A stretch of 13,369 nucleotides of DNA from an uncultured Bacillaceae bacterium (GTDB lineage Bacteria > Bacillota > Bacilli > Bacillales > Alkalibacillaceae), in the NCBI GenBank assembly GCA_937958375.1, contig CALGNY010000172.1, positions 1 to 13,369 of the forward strand. Direction: 5' to 3'. The notes under the pieces were generated by a model. The model was given only the letters and a program-made list of their open reading frames with translations, searched no databases and was not told the origin of the DNA. Positions 1-6,384 of this stretch are shown here, in pieces. The first letter of the stretch is position 1. The number at the start of each line of letters is the position of its first letter. Position numbers and translations under genes: made by a program.

Positions 1-54
1 CAATCTTATCTCAGTTCAACAACACACCCACAACCAATAAAATTCAATCACCCA

Positions 55-83
55 AAAAGGCTGCTCAATAACCGCAGCCTTTT
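55..83 (+). terminator. Hairpin terminator of an upstream gene outside the window
   Basis: A perfect 10-bp inverted repeat, AAAAGGCTGC at 55-64 and GCAGCCTTTT at 74-83, encloses a 9-nt loop. The 3' arm ends in four T and the 5' arm begins in A, so it could stop transcription from either side. No gene of this unit is inside the window. About 200 nt of AT-rich DNA follow before hemE, in which I see no other convincing element. Confidence 0.7.
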
Positions 84-285
84 GATTTGCACAAACAAGC
101 ATCAGAACCAACTAGAAATAAACCAAAATTCCATCAATTCAACAATAAGAAAGTCTCGTAACGCCCTATGAAATAAGCATTAGATTTCGTCAAATTCATG
201 ACATTTATGGTGTTTTCCTATACACAAAAGTTTATTTATTTTATAGTTGAGTATGGAGAGTGGAAGAGATGAAAGGTGAGAAATC

Positions 286-1320
286 ATGTCAACATTCAAT
301 GAAACGATTTTAAAGGCATACCAAGGTGAACAAACGGATTATACGCCGCTTTGGTTTATGCGTCAGGCTGGGAGATCTCAACCTGAGTACCGTAAGCTAA
401 AAGAGAAATATTCCTTGTTTGAAATTACGCATCAACCGGAGCTGTGTGCATACGTCACCGAGCTTCCCGTACAAAATTACAACACGGATGCTGCCATTTT
501 GTACAAAGATATTATGTCACCACTGCCAGCAATGGGGGTGGACGTTGAAATTAAATCCGGTATCGGTCCTGTGATTGATCAGCCGATCCGTACGTTAAAA
601 GACATTGAATCGTTGCAAGAGATCCACCCGGAAGAAGATCTTCCATATGTTTTGGATACGATTCGCATTTTAACACAAGAAAAATTATCTGTTCCTTTGA
701 TCGGTTTCAGTGGTGCGCCGTTTACATTGGCCAGCTACATGATCGAAGGAGGACCTTCAAAACAATACAACAAGACGAAGGCCATGATGTACGCGGAACC
801 AGAGATGTGGAATGCGCTGATGAACAAGCTTGGCGATATGATCATTACGTATACGAAAGCCCAAGTCAAAGCAGGCGCAAAAGTGATTCAGATTTTTGAC
901 TCTTGGGTCGGAGCTGTAAATGCGTCTGATTACAGAGTTTTTATTCGACCAGTCATGGAAAGAATCTTTAATGAACTAAAACAAGCTGGAATTCCGACCA
1001 TCTATTTTGGGATTGGCACAGGTCATCTATTGCATGAATTTAATGAATTACCTATTTCGACGGTCGGCTTGGACTGGCGAACGTCGATTCAAGAGGCACG
1101 CGAAATGGGAATCAATAAAACATTACAGGGGAACCTAGACCCTGCCCTTCTACTAGCAGATTGGGAAACCATCGAAAAACGGACAAAAGAAATTCTTGAC
1201 CAAGGCATGAACCAATCAGGAGGCTATGTCTTTAATTTAGGGCACGGCGTTTTCCCTGAAGTTCAACCAGACACACTCAAACGATTAGCAAGCTTTGTGC
1301 ATGAATACACGCAAAAATAA
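286..1320 (+). CDS. hemE: Uroporphyrinogen decarboxylase HemE
   Basis: This cytosolic enzyme removes four carboxyl groups from the acetate side chains of uroporphyrinogen III to give coproporphyrinogen III, in haem synthesis. The protein has 344 residues, the usual bacterial length. Visible family signatures are PLWFMRQAGR at 21-30, followed by PEYR at 33-36, and GFSGAPFTLASYMIEG at 140-155. Asp75 (in YKDI) corresponds to the catalytic Asp86 of the human enzyme, Tyr151 to the active-site Tyr164, and His320 lies in the conserved FNLGHG block. The ATG at 286 follows the ribosome site AAAGGTGAG (272-280) at normal spacing and starts just before the first conserved block. It is first in the hemEHY operon; the stop is 17 nt before hemH. 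I found no good promoter in the 200-nt leader. Confidence 0.98.
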   Translation: MSTFNETILKAYQGEQTDYTPLWFMRQAGRSQPEYRKLKEKYSLFEITHQPELCAYVTELPVQNYNTDAAILYKDIMSPLPAMGVDVEIKSGIGPVIDQPIRTLKDIESLQEIHPEEDLPYVLDTIRILTQEKLSVPLIGFSGAPFTLASYMIEGGPSKQYNKTKAMMYAEPEMWNALMNKLGDMIITYTKAQVKAGAKVIQIFDSWVGAVNASDYRVFIRPVMERIFNELKQAGIPTIYFGIGTGHLLHEFNELPISTVGLDWRTSIQEAREMGINKTLQGNLDPALLLADWETIEKRTKEILDQGMNQSGGYVFNLGHGVFPEVQPDTLKRLASFVHEYTQK

Positions 1321-1337
1321 CCAAAGGAGATGTTCAG

Positions 1338-2258
1338 ATGTCTAAAAAAACAGTCGGACTATTAGTGATGGCCTACGGTACGCCATACAAAGAAGAAGAT
1401 TTGGAGCGTTACTATACGCATATCCGTCATGGCAGACGTCCAACCGATGAAATGATTGAAGACCTAAGAAGTCGATACGATGCCATCGGTGGAATTTCAC
1501 CACTTGCCCGAATTACGACAGAACAGGCTGAAGCTCTAGAAGCGAAGCTAAATGAACAACAAGATGAAGTAGAATACAAATATTATTTAGGGTTAAAGCA
1601 TATCGATCCTTTCATTGAAGATGCCGTCAAACAAATGGCTGATGATGGAATCAAGGAAGCGGTCAGTATTGTGCTTGCTCCACATTATTCAACATTCAGC
1701 ATTAAATCCTACAACGGTCGTGCAAAAGAAGAAGCGGAGAAACAAGGCATTGAGCTAAAATCCGTTGTCGATTGGTATAACGAACCTGGATTCATCGAAT
1801 ATTGGGTGGAACAAATCAACAAAACATACGGACAAATGTCTGAAGAAGAAAGAAACAATGCATGCCTCGTTGTTTCTGCACATAGTCTTCCGGAAAAAAT
1901 TCTTCAGGATGGCGATCCATATAAAGACCAATTGGAAGAGACAGCTCGACTCATTGCTGAGGAAGCAGGAATTGAAAATTACGCAGTCGGCTGGCAAAGT
2001 GAAGGAAATACCCCAGAGCCTTGGTTGGGACCGGATGTCCAAGATCTGACAAGAGATCTTTTTGAAGAACATGGGTACCAAGCATTTGTTTATGCACCGG
2101 TAGGATTCGTTTCCGACCACTTGGAAGTTCTCTATGACAACGATGTGGAATGTAAAGATGTATGTGATGATGTCCAAGCGGCATATTACCGTCCAGAGAT
2201 GCCAAATACACATCCGAAATTCATCGCTACACTCGCTAAAGTCGTTTCTGAACTGTAA
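1338..2258 (+). CDS. hemH: Ferrochelatase HemH (coproporphyrin III type, CpfC)
   Basis: It inserts ferrous iron into a porphyrin. In Firmicutes with this operon the physiological substrate is coproporphyrin III, giving coprohaem, so CpfC is the newer name. The 306 residues match the soluble B. subtilis enzyme (about 310 aa). Key residues seen are Tyr13 (MAYGTP), His182 in SAHSLPEK and Glu263 in SDHLEVLYDND, equivalent to the B. subtilis Tyr13, His183 and Glu264. The start ATG at 1338 follows AAAGGAG (1323-1329). It lies 17 nt after hemE and 15 nt before hemY, so the three are surely co-transcribed. The coproporphyrin assignment comes from lineage knowledge, not from a residue that I can read unambiguously. 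Confidence 0.97.
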   Translation: MSKKTVGLLVMAYGTPYKEEDLERYYTHIRHGRRPTDEMIEDLRSRYDAIGGISPLARITTEQAEALEAKLNEQQDEVEYKYYLGLKHIDPFIEDAVKQMADDGIKEAVSIVLAPHYSTFSIKSYNGRAKEEAEKQGIELKSVVDWYNEPGFIEYWVEQINKTYGQMSEEERNNACLVVSAHSLPEKILQDGDPYKDQLEETARLIAEEAGIENYAVGWQSEGNTPEPWLGPDVQDLTRDLFEEHGYQAFVYAPVGFVSDHLEVLYDNDVECKDVCDDVQAAYYRPEMPNTHPKFIATLAKVVSEL

Positions 2259-2273
2259 AAAGGAGAGACAGGC

Positions 2274-3665
2274 ATGGAAGAACAAAAAAAGACCGTCGCC
2301 ATTTTAGGTGGCGGGATCACAGGACTGACAGCAGCCTATTATTTAAAGAAAAAAGATCTTCCTGTCAACATCATCTTGATTGAAAAAGAGCAGTCACTTG
2401 GGGGAAAAATTCAAACGTACCAAGCGGATGGCTTTACGATAGAACGCGGTCCGGATTCCTTCTTGGAACGGAAAGTCACGGCGAAAAATCTCGTGGAAGA
2501 GCTAGGTCTTGAACATGAACTGGTTCGGAATGCAACCGGACAGTCTTATATCTTGTCTGAAGACCAGCTGCATCCGATTCCGAAAGGTGCAGTCATGGGG
2601 ATTCCGACTGATTTTGAAACGTTCGATCAGTCGACGTTAATTTCAGCCGAAGGAAAAGAAAAAGCGAAGCAGGACTTGAATAAAGAGAAAATCGAAGCAA
2701 GTGATGATTTGTCTGTTGGCGAATTTTTCCGTTATCGGGTTGGGGATGAAGTCGTCGACAAATTGATTCATCCACTGATTTCGGGGATTTACGCAGGGGA
2801 CATCGATCGATTGAGCCTGCAAGCCACGTTTCCGCATTATTACCAAATGGAACAAGAGCATGGTAGTTTAATTCAAGCACTTCGTGAAACCCAAACGAAT
2901 ACGAAATCAAACAAACCGAAGCAAGGGATGTTTTTGACGTTGAAAGATGGGTTAGGTTCTTTGGTGACCGCGTTGCATAAAGAAATCGAAAAATCGGCTG
3001 ACGTTATTCTAGGAAAATCCATACAACAAGTAAAACAGCAATCAGAAGGCTATCAGATTAAACTGGAGGATGGAGACACGATGGATGCTGATTATGTTGT
3101 CTCCACGTTACCTTATCAAGTCACAAAACAACTGTTTAATCACGAGGCTTTCGGCGAGTTGTTGGACGAAAAAAATACGTCCGTCGCCAATGTCGCGATG
3201 GCTTTTCCGAAAGAAGCAATCAAAGAGTTGCCTGAAGGCACAGGGTTCGTCGTCTCTCGGAAGGATGATTACCGAATTACTGCTTGTACGTGGACCCATA
3301 AAAAATGGCCACACACAACTCCAGAGGGTCAGCTCCTGATGCGGGCTTACGTCGGAAAACCTGGTGATGAACAAGTTCTTGAATTGAGTGATGAAGAAAT
3401 TGTTGATCTCGTTTTGAAAGATTTAAATCGTGTGTTTCCGATCTCCGGCCGACCTCAATTCCAAGTCGTCACGCGTTGGGAAGAAGCGATGCCACAATAT
3501 ACGGTGGGTCATACACAGCGTTTGGATCAACTGGAAGATTCACTCCGAAAAGATCTACCAGGCGTCTATGTCGCTGGAAATAGCTATCGTGGTGTCGGTC
3601 TACCTGATTGTATGGACCAAGCCATTGATGTCGTCAATCAGATAGAAACCGAAATAATGAAATAA
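2274..3665 (+). CDS. hemY: Coproporphyrinogen III oxidase HemY (CgoX), FAD-dependent
   Basis: An FAD flavoprotein of the protoporphyrinogen-oxidase/amino-oxidase fold. In Gram-positive bacteria it oxidises coproporphyrinogen III to coproporphyrin III with oxygen, the substrate for the preceding ferrochelatase; databases often name it protoporphyrinogen oxidase. The 463 residues are close to the B. subtilis length (470). The N terminus has the Rossmann FAD motif, GGGITGL at 12-18, followed by LIEKEQSLGGKIQTY. A C-terminal block near residues 430-450 (VYVAGNSYRGVGLPDCMDQA) is the second FAD-contact region. The start ATG follows AAAAGGAGA (2257-2265), which overlaps the hemH stop codon. A strong terminator begins at the stop codon. 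The decarboxylase HemQ/ChdC needed to finish haem is not in this window. Confidence 0.97.
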   Translation: MEEQKKTVAILGGGITGLTAAYYLKKKDLPVNIILIEKEQSLGGKIQTYQADGFTIERGPDSFLERKVTAKNLVEELGLEHELVRNATGQSYILSEDQLHPIPKGAVMGIPTDFETFDQSTLISAEGKEKAKQDLNKEKIEASDDLSVGEFFRYRVGDEVVDKLIHPLISGIYAGDIDRLSLQATFPHYYQMEQEHGSLIQALRETQTNTKSNKPKQGMFLTLKDGLGSLVTALHKEIEKSADVILGKSIQQVKQQSEGYQIKLEDGDTMDADYVVSTLPYQVTKQLFNHEAFGELLDEKNTSVANVAMAFPKEAIKELPEGTGFVVSRKDDYRITACTWTHKKWPHTTPEGQLLMRAYVGKPGDEQVLELSDEEIVDLVLKDLNRVFPISGRPQFQVVTRWEEAMPQYTVGHTQRLDQLEDSLRKDLPGVYVAGNSYRGVGLPDCMDQAIDVVNQIETEIMK

Positions 3666-3722
3666 AAAAGAAGCTGTTCGATTGTGTCTTGAGCTAAGAT
3701 CAATCGATACAGCTTCTTTTTT
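3664..3722. terminator. Long, probably bidirectional terminator between hemY and yhfH
   Basis: Two nested perfect arms, AAAAAAGAAGCTGT (3664-3677) with its complement at 3709-3722, and TCGATTG (3678-3684) with CAATCGA (3701-3707), are separated only by a one-base bulge at 3708; the loop is 16 nt. There is a run of seven T on the + strand (3717-3723) and a run of six A at the 5' foot that reads as T on the - strand. It therefore suits termination of the hem operon and of the convergent yhfH transcript. It starts on the hemY stop codon. Confidence 0.9.
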
Positions 3723-3775
3723 TGAGGAGGTAGTGGGTGCTATAAGCATGGTTAACTTTTTGTTTGTGTGACTAG

Positions 3776-3794
3776 TCCAAACAATTGGTTTGGA
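3776..3794. repeat. Short inverted repeat in the hemY-yhfH gap
   Basis: TCCAAAC (3776-3782) and GTTTGGA (3788-3794) form a perfect 7-bp inverted repeat around AATTG. No T run follows on either strand, so it does not look like a terminator. It lies about 70 nt past the yhfH stop codon, in a 197-nt gap between the two convergent genes. It could be a protein site or be without function. Confidence 0.35.
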
Positions 3795-3862
3795 TTGGAT
3801 TTCAGAGTCGAATTAAGTTTACAATAGAATGAGCATACATAGGTGGTCATTCATTAAAACTA

Positions 3863-3991
3863 TTATACAACAGTGTTACATTTCTCACATTTGTTCGTGT
3901 AGCAGTCTGCTTGCTCAACAATAGGCTTTTTACAGCTGTGGCAACGCTTCTTCGGCAGATTTTTAAAGAATTTGACGGGTGACTCGATCAT
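3863..3991 (-). CDS. yhfH: YhfH-family small zinc-ribbon-like protein
   Basis: A 42-residue protein of unknown function. It begins MIESPVKFFKNLPKK and carries two CxxC pairs (Cys17/Cys20 and Cys35/Cys38) plus Cys30, a pattern expected to bind zinc. The cysteine layout, the FFKNLP start and the location next to yhfI match the YhfH family of Bacillus. The frame stays open upstream to 4072 and would add a hydrophobic 27-residue lead. I chose the internal ATG (CAT at 3989-3991) because AAAGGAGG lies 7 nt before it (3999-4006 on the - strand) and because the promoter at 4023-4051 lies inside the longer version. It is the only gene on the - strand and is divergent from yhfI. Confidence 0.85.
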   Translation of the reverse strand: MIESPVKFFKNLPKKRCHSCKKPIVEQADCYTNKCEKCNTVV

Positions 3992-4022
3992 GTGATGGCC
4001 TCCTTTTGGATTGGTTACTGCT

Positions 4023-4051
4023 AGTATACTGTAGTAAAACAAAAATGTTAA
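4023..4051 (-). promoter_or_regulatory. SigA-type promoter of yhfH
   Basis: On the - strand, TTAACA (4046-4051) and TATACT (4023-4028) are 17 nt apart, each one base off consensus. The start of transcription would fall near 4016, giving a short leader that contains the AAAGGAGG site. I see no equally good promoter for the divergent yhfI, although the -10 core AGTATACT is palindromic and could also serve that direction. Confidence 0.7.
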
Positions 4052-4092
4052 TAAAAAACTGTACCATAACAATAAAACAGGAGGAAAGAACT

Positions 4093-4830
4093 ATGAAATT
4101 TACTGTAATTGGGTATTGGGGAGCTTATCCTGAAAAAGAGAGTGCAACGTCCTGTTATGTCCTTGAAACAGAAGAGAAGAACGTCGTTATTGATTTAGGC
4201 AGTGGGGCCCTGTCACGATTATTCCGTCATTATGAGTTGGAAGATCTTGATGCGGTGGTGTTATCCCATTTCCATCACGATCACATTGCGGATCTAGGTT
4301 CCTTGCAGTATGCGTTACTCGTGCAACAACATTTAAATGACTCGAAAACAAAAATACCGATCTATGCAGCTAAAGACAATAAGAAAGACTTTGAGCGACT
4401 GACACACAATGGAACCATCGGTAAAGCGTATCAGGAGGGAAGAGAGTTGCATATTGGAGAGGTGATGTTTTCATTTTTGCGAACAAAACATCCGAAACCA
4501 TGCTATGCCATGCGTATGACGGACGGCGAACGGACAATCGTCTATACTGCAGATACATCCTATTTTTCAGGGTTGGTTGATTTTGCGAGGGATGCTGACC
4601 TACTGGTTGCCGAAACGAGTTTTTATCAAGGGATGGATGGAAAACAAGCTGGGCATCTGACGAGTGAAGAAGTAGGGAAACTAGCGAGCAAAGCCAATGT
4701 CGGTGAATTGTGGTTGACCCACTTACCTCACTTTGGTGACCATCAGGATTTGGTAAAAGAAGCTCAAGCACAATACAACGGCAACATTCAGCTAGCCAGT
4801 GAAGGTCTAAGCTTCGGTAAAGTTGAGTAA
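4093..4830 (+). CDS. yhfI: YhfI, metallo-beta-lactamase-fold hydrolase (RNase Z-like)
   Basis: A 245-residue metallo-beta-lactamase-fold protein, matching B. subtilis YhfI (244 aa). The metal site is complete: HFHHDH at 59-64, His133 (RTKHPKPCY), Asp154 (YTADTSY) and His210 (LTHLPH), a two-zinc pattern of the RNase Z/ElaC-like branch. The substrate is not known; sequence alone cannot tell a nuclease from a phosphodiesterase or another hydrolase. The long exosite arm of true RNase Z is not evident to me. The start ATG at 4093 follows AGGAGG (4079-4084) by 8 nt. An in-frame extension upstream to 3979 exists but lies in the yhfH promoter region and has no homology value. It is followed by lplJ after 53 nt, which has its own promoter. 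Confidence 0.93.
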   Translation: MKFTVIGYWGAYPEKESATSCYVLETEEKNVVIDLGSGALSRLFRHYELEDLDAVVLSHFHHDHIADLGSLQYALLVQQHLNDSKTKIPIYAAKDNKKDFERLTHNGTIGKAYQEGRELHIGEVMFSFLRTKHPKPCYAMRMTDGERTIVYTADTSYFSGLVDFARDADLLVAETSFYQGMDGKQAGHLTSEEVGKLASKANVGELWLTHLPHFGDHQDLVKEAQAQYNGNIQLASEGLSFGKVE

Positions 4831-4851
4831 TCCGATTGAATTATTTACAAT
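4823..4851 (+). promoter_or_regulatory. SigA-type promoter of lplJ, inside the end of yhfI
   Basis: TTGAGT (4823-4828) and TACAAT (4846-4851) are 17 nt apart. The -35 box covers the last sense codons of yhfI and touches its stop codon. Transcription would begin near 4858, about 25 nt before the lplJ start codon. With no terminator between the genes, lplJ may be read both from here and by read-through from yhfI. Confidence 0.6.
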
Positions 4852-4883
4852 AGAGATGGACAAACTTTTAGGAGTGATAACCC

Positions 4884-5894
4884 ATGTTGTATTACATTGA
4901 CGCCAATGATGGCATAAATGATCCGAGAATCAATCTGGCGTTTGAAGAGTATGTACTCAAGCACTTGAACATAACGGAAGAAGACCAATACTTACTTTTT
5001 TATATCAACAAACCTTCCATCATTATCGGCAGAAATCAAAACACGATTGAGGAAATCAACACCGATTTCGTTGAAGAAAACAACATTCAAGTCGTCCGCA
5101 GACTCTCTGGAGGAGGTGCGGTTTATCATGATGAAGGGAACTTGAACTTTAGTTTCTTGGCAAAAGATGAAGGGGACAGCTTCAGCAATTTCAAAAAGTT
5201 CACCCAGCCGGTTGTTGACGCACTCAATAAACTTGGTGTGCCAGCCGAACTGACAGGGCGGAATGACTTGACTGCTGACGGTAAGAAAATTTCCGGGAAT
5301 GCACAGTTTTCGACCAAAGGAAAAATGTTCTCGCATGGAACGCTGATGTATAATTCCGAAGTTGAAAATGTCGTTCGCTCATTGAAAGTGAAATCTGAAA
5401 AAATCCGTTCAAAAGGAATCAAATCGATCCGTAGTCGTGTCGCCAATATTTCTGACTTTATGGATGAGAAATTGACAGTCAAAGAATTTCAAGAAGTGTT
5501 ATTGAAATATATTTATGATACCGACAATCTGGATGACATCCCACGTTATGAATTGACGGAGGAAGATTGGGATAAAATCAATCAAATTTCAAAAGAACGG
5601 TACCAAAATTGGGATTGGAATTATGGAAAATCCCCGTCGTTCAATATTCAGCATACCAAACGGATTGAAGGTGTCGGTTCCTATGACTTCCGACTGGAAG
5701 TGAAAAAAGGTGTGATTGAAGATGTGACGATCTTCGGTGACTTCTTTGGAATCGGGGAAGTGGAAGAACTGCAAGAAAAATTAAAAGGGACACGTTATGA
5801 TCGTGAGTCGATTAAAAAAGCGATTCAAGACGTAGATATCCAGCATTATTTAGGAAAAATCGAAGAAGAGGATTTTCTATCCTTGGTCTACTGA
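4884..5894 (+). CDS. lplJ: Lipoate-protein ligase LplJ
   Basis: Activates lipoate with ATP to lipoyl-AMP and transfers it to lipoyl domains such as GcvH and the E2 subunits of 2-oxoacid dehydrogenases, in the cytosol. The 336 residues match B. subtilis LplJ (331). The catalytic domain covers about residues 1-245, with RRLSGGGAVYHD at 72-83 (lipoyl-AMP binding) and GKKISGNAQ at 133-141, in which Lys135 corresponds to the catalytic Lys133 of E. coli LplA. A C-terminal accessory domain of about 85 residues follows from near 250. The start ATG follows AGGAG (4870-4874). It is bounded by its own promoter and terminator. yhfI-lplJ adjacency is the same as in B. subtilis. Confidence 0.96.
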   Translation: MLYYIDANDGINDPRINLAFEEYVLKHLNITEEDQYLLFYINKPSIIIGRNQNTIEEINTDFVEENNIQVVRRLSGGGAVYHDEGNLNFSFLAKDEGDSFSNFKKFTQPVVDALNKLGVPAELTGRNDLTADGKKISGNAQFSTKGKMFSHGTLMYNSEVENVVRSLKVKSEKIRSKGIKSIRSRVANISDFMDEKLTVKEFQEVLLKYIYDTDNLDDIPRYELTEEDWDKINQISKERYQNWDWNYGKSPSFNIQHTKRIEGVGSYDFRLEVKKGVIEDVTIFGDFFGIGEVEELQEKLKGTRYDRESIKKAIQDVDIQHYLGKIEEEDFLSLVY

Positions 5895-5903
5895 TCGAAA
5901 CGT

Positions 5904-5938
5904 AAAAAGCTGATCTCATTGATGGGATCAGCTTTTTT
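5904..5938 (+). terminator. Terminator of lplJ
   Basis: AAAAAGCTGATC (5904-5915) pairs with GATCAGCTTTTT (5926-5937), extended by a G-T and a C-G pair, with a 6-nt loop and a run of six T. It starts 9 nt after the lplJ stop codon. Confidence 0.92.
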
Positions 5939-5939
5939 A

Positions 5940-5967
5940 TTGAGAAAAATGAATTATATGATATGAT
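5940..5967 (+). promoter_or_regulatory. SigA-type promoter of the arsR-sulP operon
   Basis: TTGAGA (5940-5945) and TATGAT (5962-5967) are 16 nt apart, each one base off consensus. Transcription would begin near 5974, seven or so bases before the palindrome at 5981-6002, so a repressor bound there would block initiation or clearance. The -35 box overlaps the foot of the lplJ terminator. Confidence 0.65.
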
Positions 5968-5980
5968 AGTAATAGATATA

Positions 5981-6002
5981 CATATTCAAATATTTGAATA
6001 TG
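5981..6002. promoter_or_regulatory. Perfect 22-bp palindrome, probable ArsR-family operator
   Basis: The half-site CATATTCAAAT (5981-5991) is followed directly by its exact complement, ATTTGAATATG (5992-6002), with no mismatch. ATTCAA...TTGAAT symmetric AT-rich sites are typical operators of ArsR/SmtB repressors. The palindrome lies just after the predicted start of transcription and 19 nt before the arsR start codon, which implies autoregulation of arsR and sulP. Binding itself is inferred. Confidence 0.8.
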
Positions 6003-6021
6003 TGAAACGGAGAGTGAGTTT

Positions 6022-6384
6022 ATGTGGGATGACTTGCAACAATTTAAGGCAGATTTCTTTAAGGCCCTCGCACACCCGCTGCGAATTCGGATTTTGGAGC
6101 TGTTGGCAGAAGGTGAAAAGAGCGTGAATGAAATCCAATCGATTTTAAATAGTGAAGGTTCCGCAGTCTCTCAACAGTTAAGTGTTTTACGGAACAAAAA
6201 CATCGTTTCGGGTACGAAACAAGGAAAACAGGTGATTTATTCATTGAAGGACCCAGCCATCGTCAAACTTCTCGATGTGGCGAAAGAAATATTCAATAAT
6301 CATCTTGTGACGACGATTTCGATGTTGGGAGAAATGAAATCGGACGAAAACACAAGTGAGAAAGAAGGCAAAAGCAACAAATGA
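6022..6384 (+). CDS. ArsR/SmtB-family winged-helix repressor, cysteine-free
   Basis: A 120-residue DNA-binding regulator. FFKALAHPLRIRILELL (12-28) is the classic N-terminal helix pair of the family, SVNEIQSIL...SAVSQQLSVLRN (34-58) the helix-turn-helix, and SGTKQGKQVIYSL (63-75) the beta wing. The last 18 residues are charged and probably disordered. It has no cysteine, so it lacks the ELCVCD arsenic/cadmium site, and I do not see the Asp/His pairs of the zinc site in the last helix. Its signal is therefore unknown. The start ATG follows CGGAGAG (6008-6014). Its stop overlaps the transporter start (ATGA), so the two are translationally coupled, and the palindrome upstream is the likely operator. 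It most likely controls the SulP transporter. Confidence 0.93.
   Translation: MWDDLQQFKADFFKALAHPLRIRILELLAEGEKSVNEIQSILNSEGSAVSQQLSVLRNKNIVSGTKQGKQVIYSLKDPAIVKLLDVAKEIFNNHLVTTISMLGEMKSDENTSEKEGKSNK

Noticed and set aside
198..247. Candidate promoter boxes before hemE (ATGACA at 198-203, TATACA at 219-224, TATAGT at 242-247)
   Set aside because: No pair has both acceptable spacing and acceptable boxes; ATGACA and TATACA are only 15 nt apart, and TATAGT has no -35 partner.
1755..2285. A 176-codon open frame on the - strand within hemH
   Set aside because: It lies wholly opposite a clearly conserved gene, has no recognisable motif and no reason to be translated; it is a shadow frame.
3724..3771. 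GAGGAGG after the hemY terminator followed by GTG (3733) or ATG (3748) and a 12- or 7-codon frame
   Set aside because: The peptide is tiny, the spacing is poor for both starts, and the site lies directly after a terminator with no promoter.
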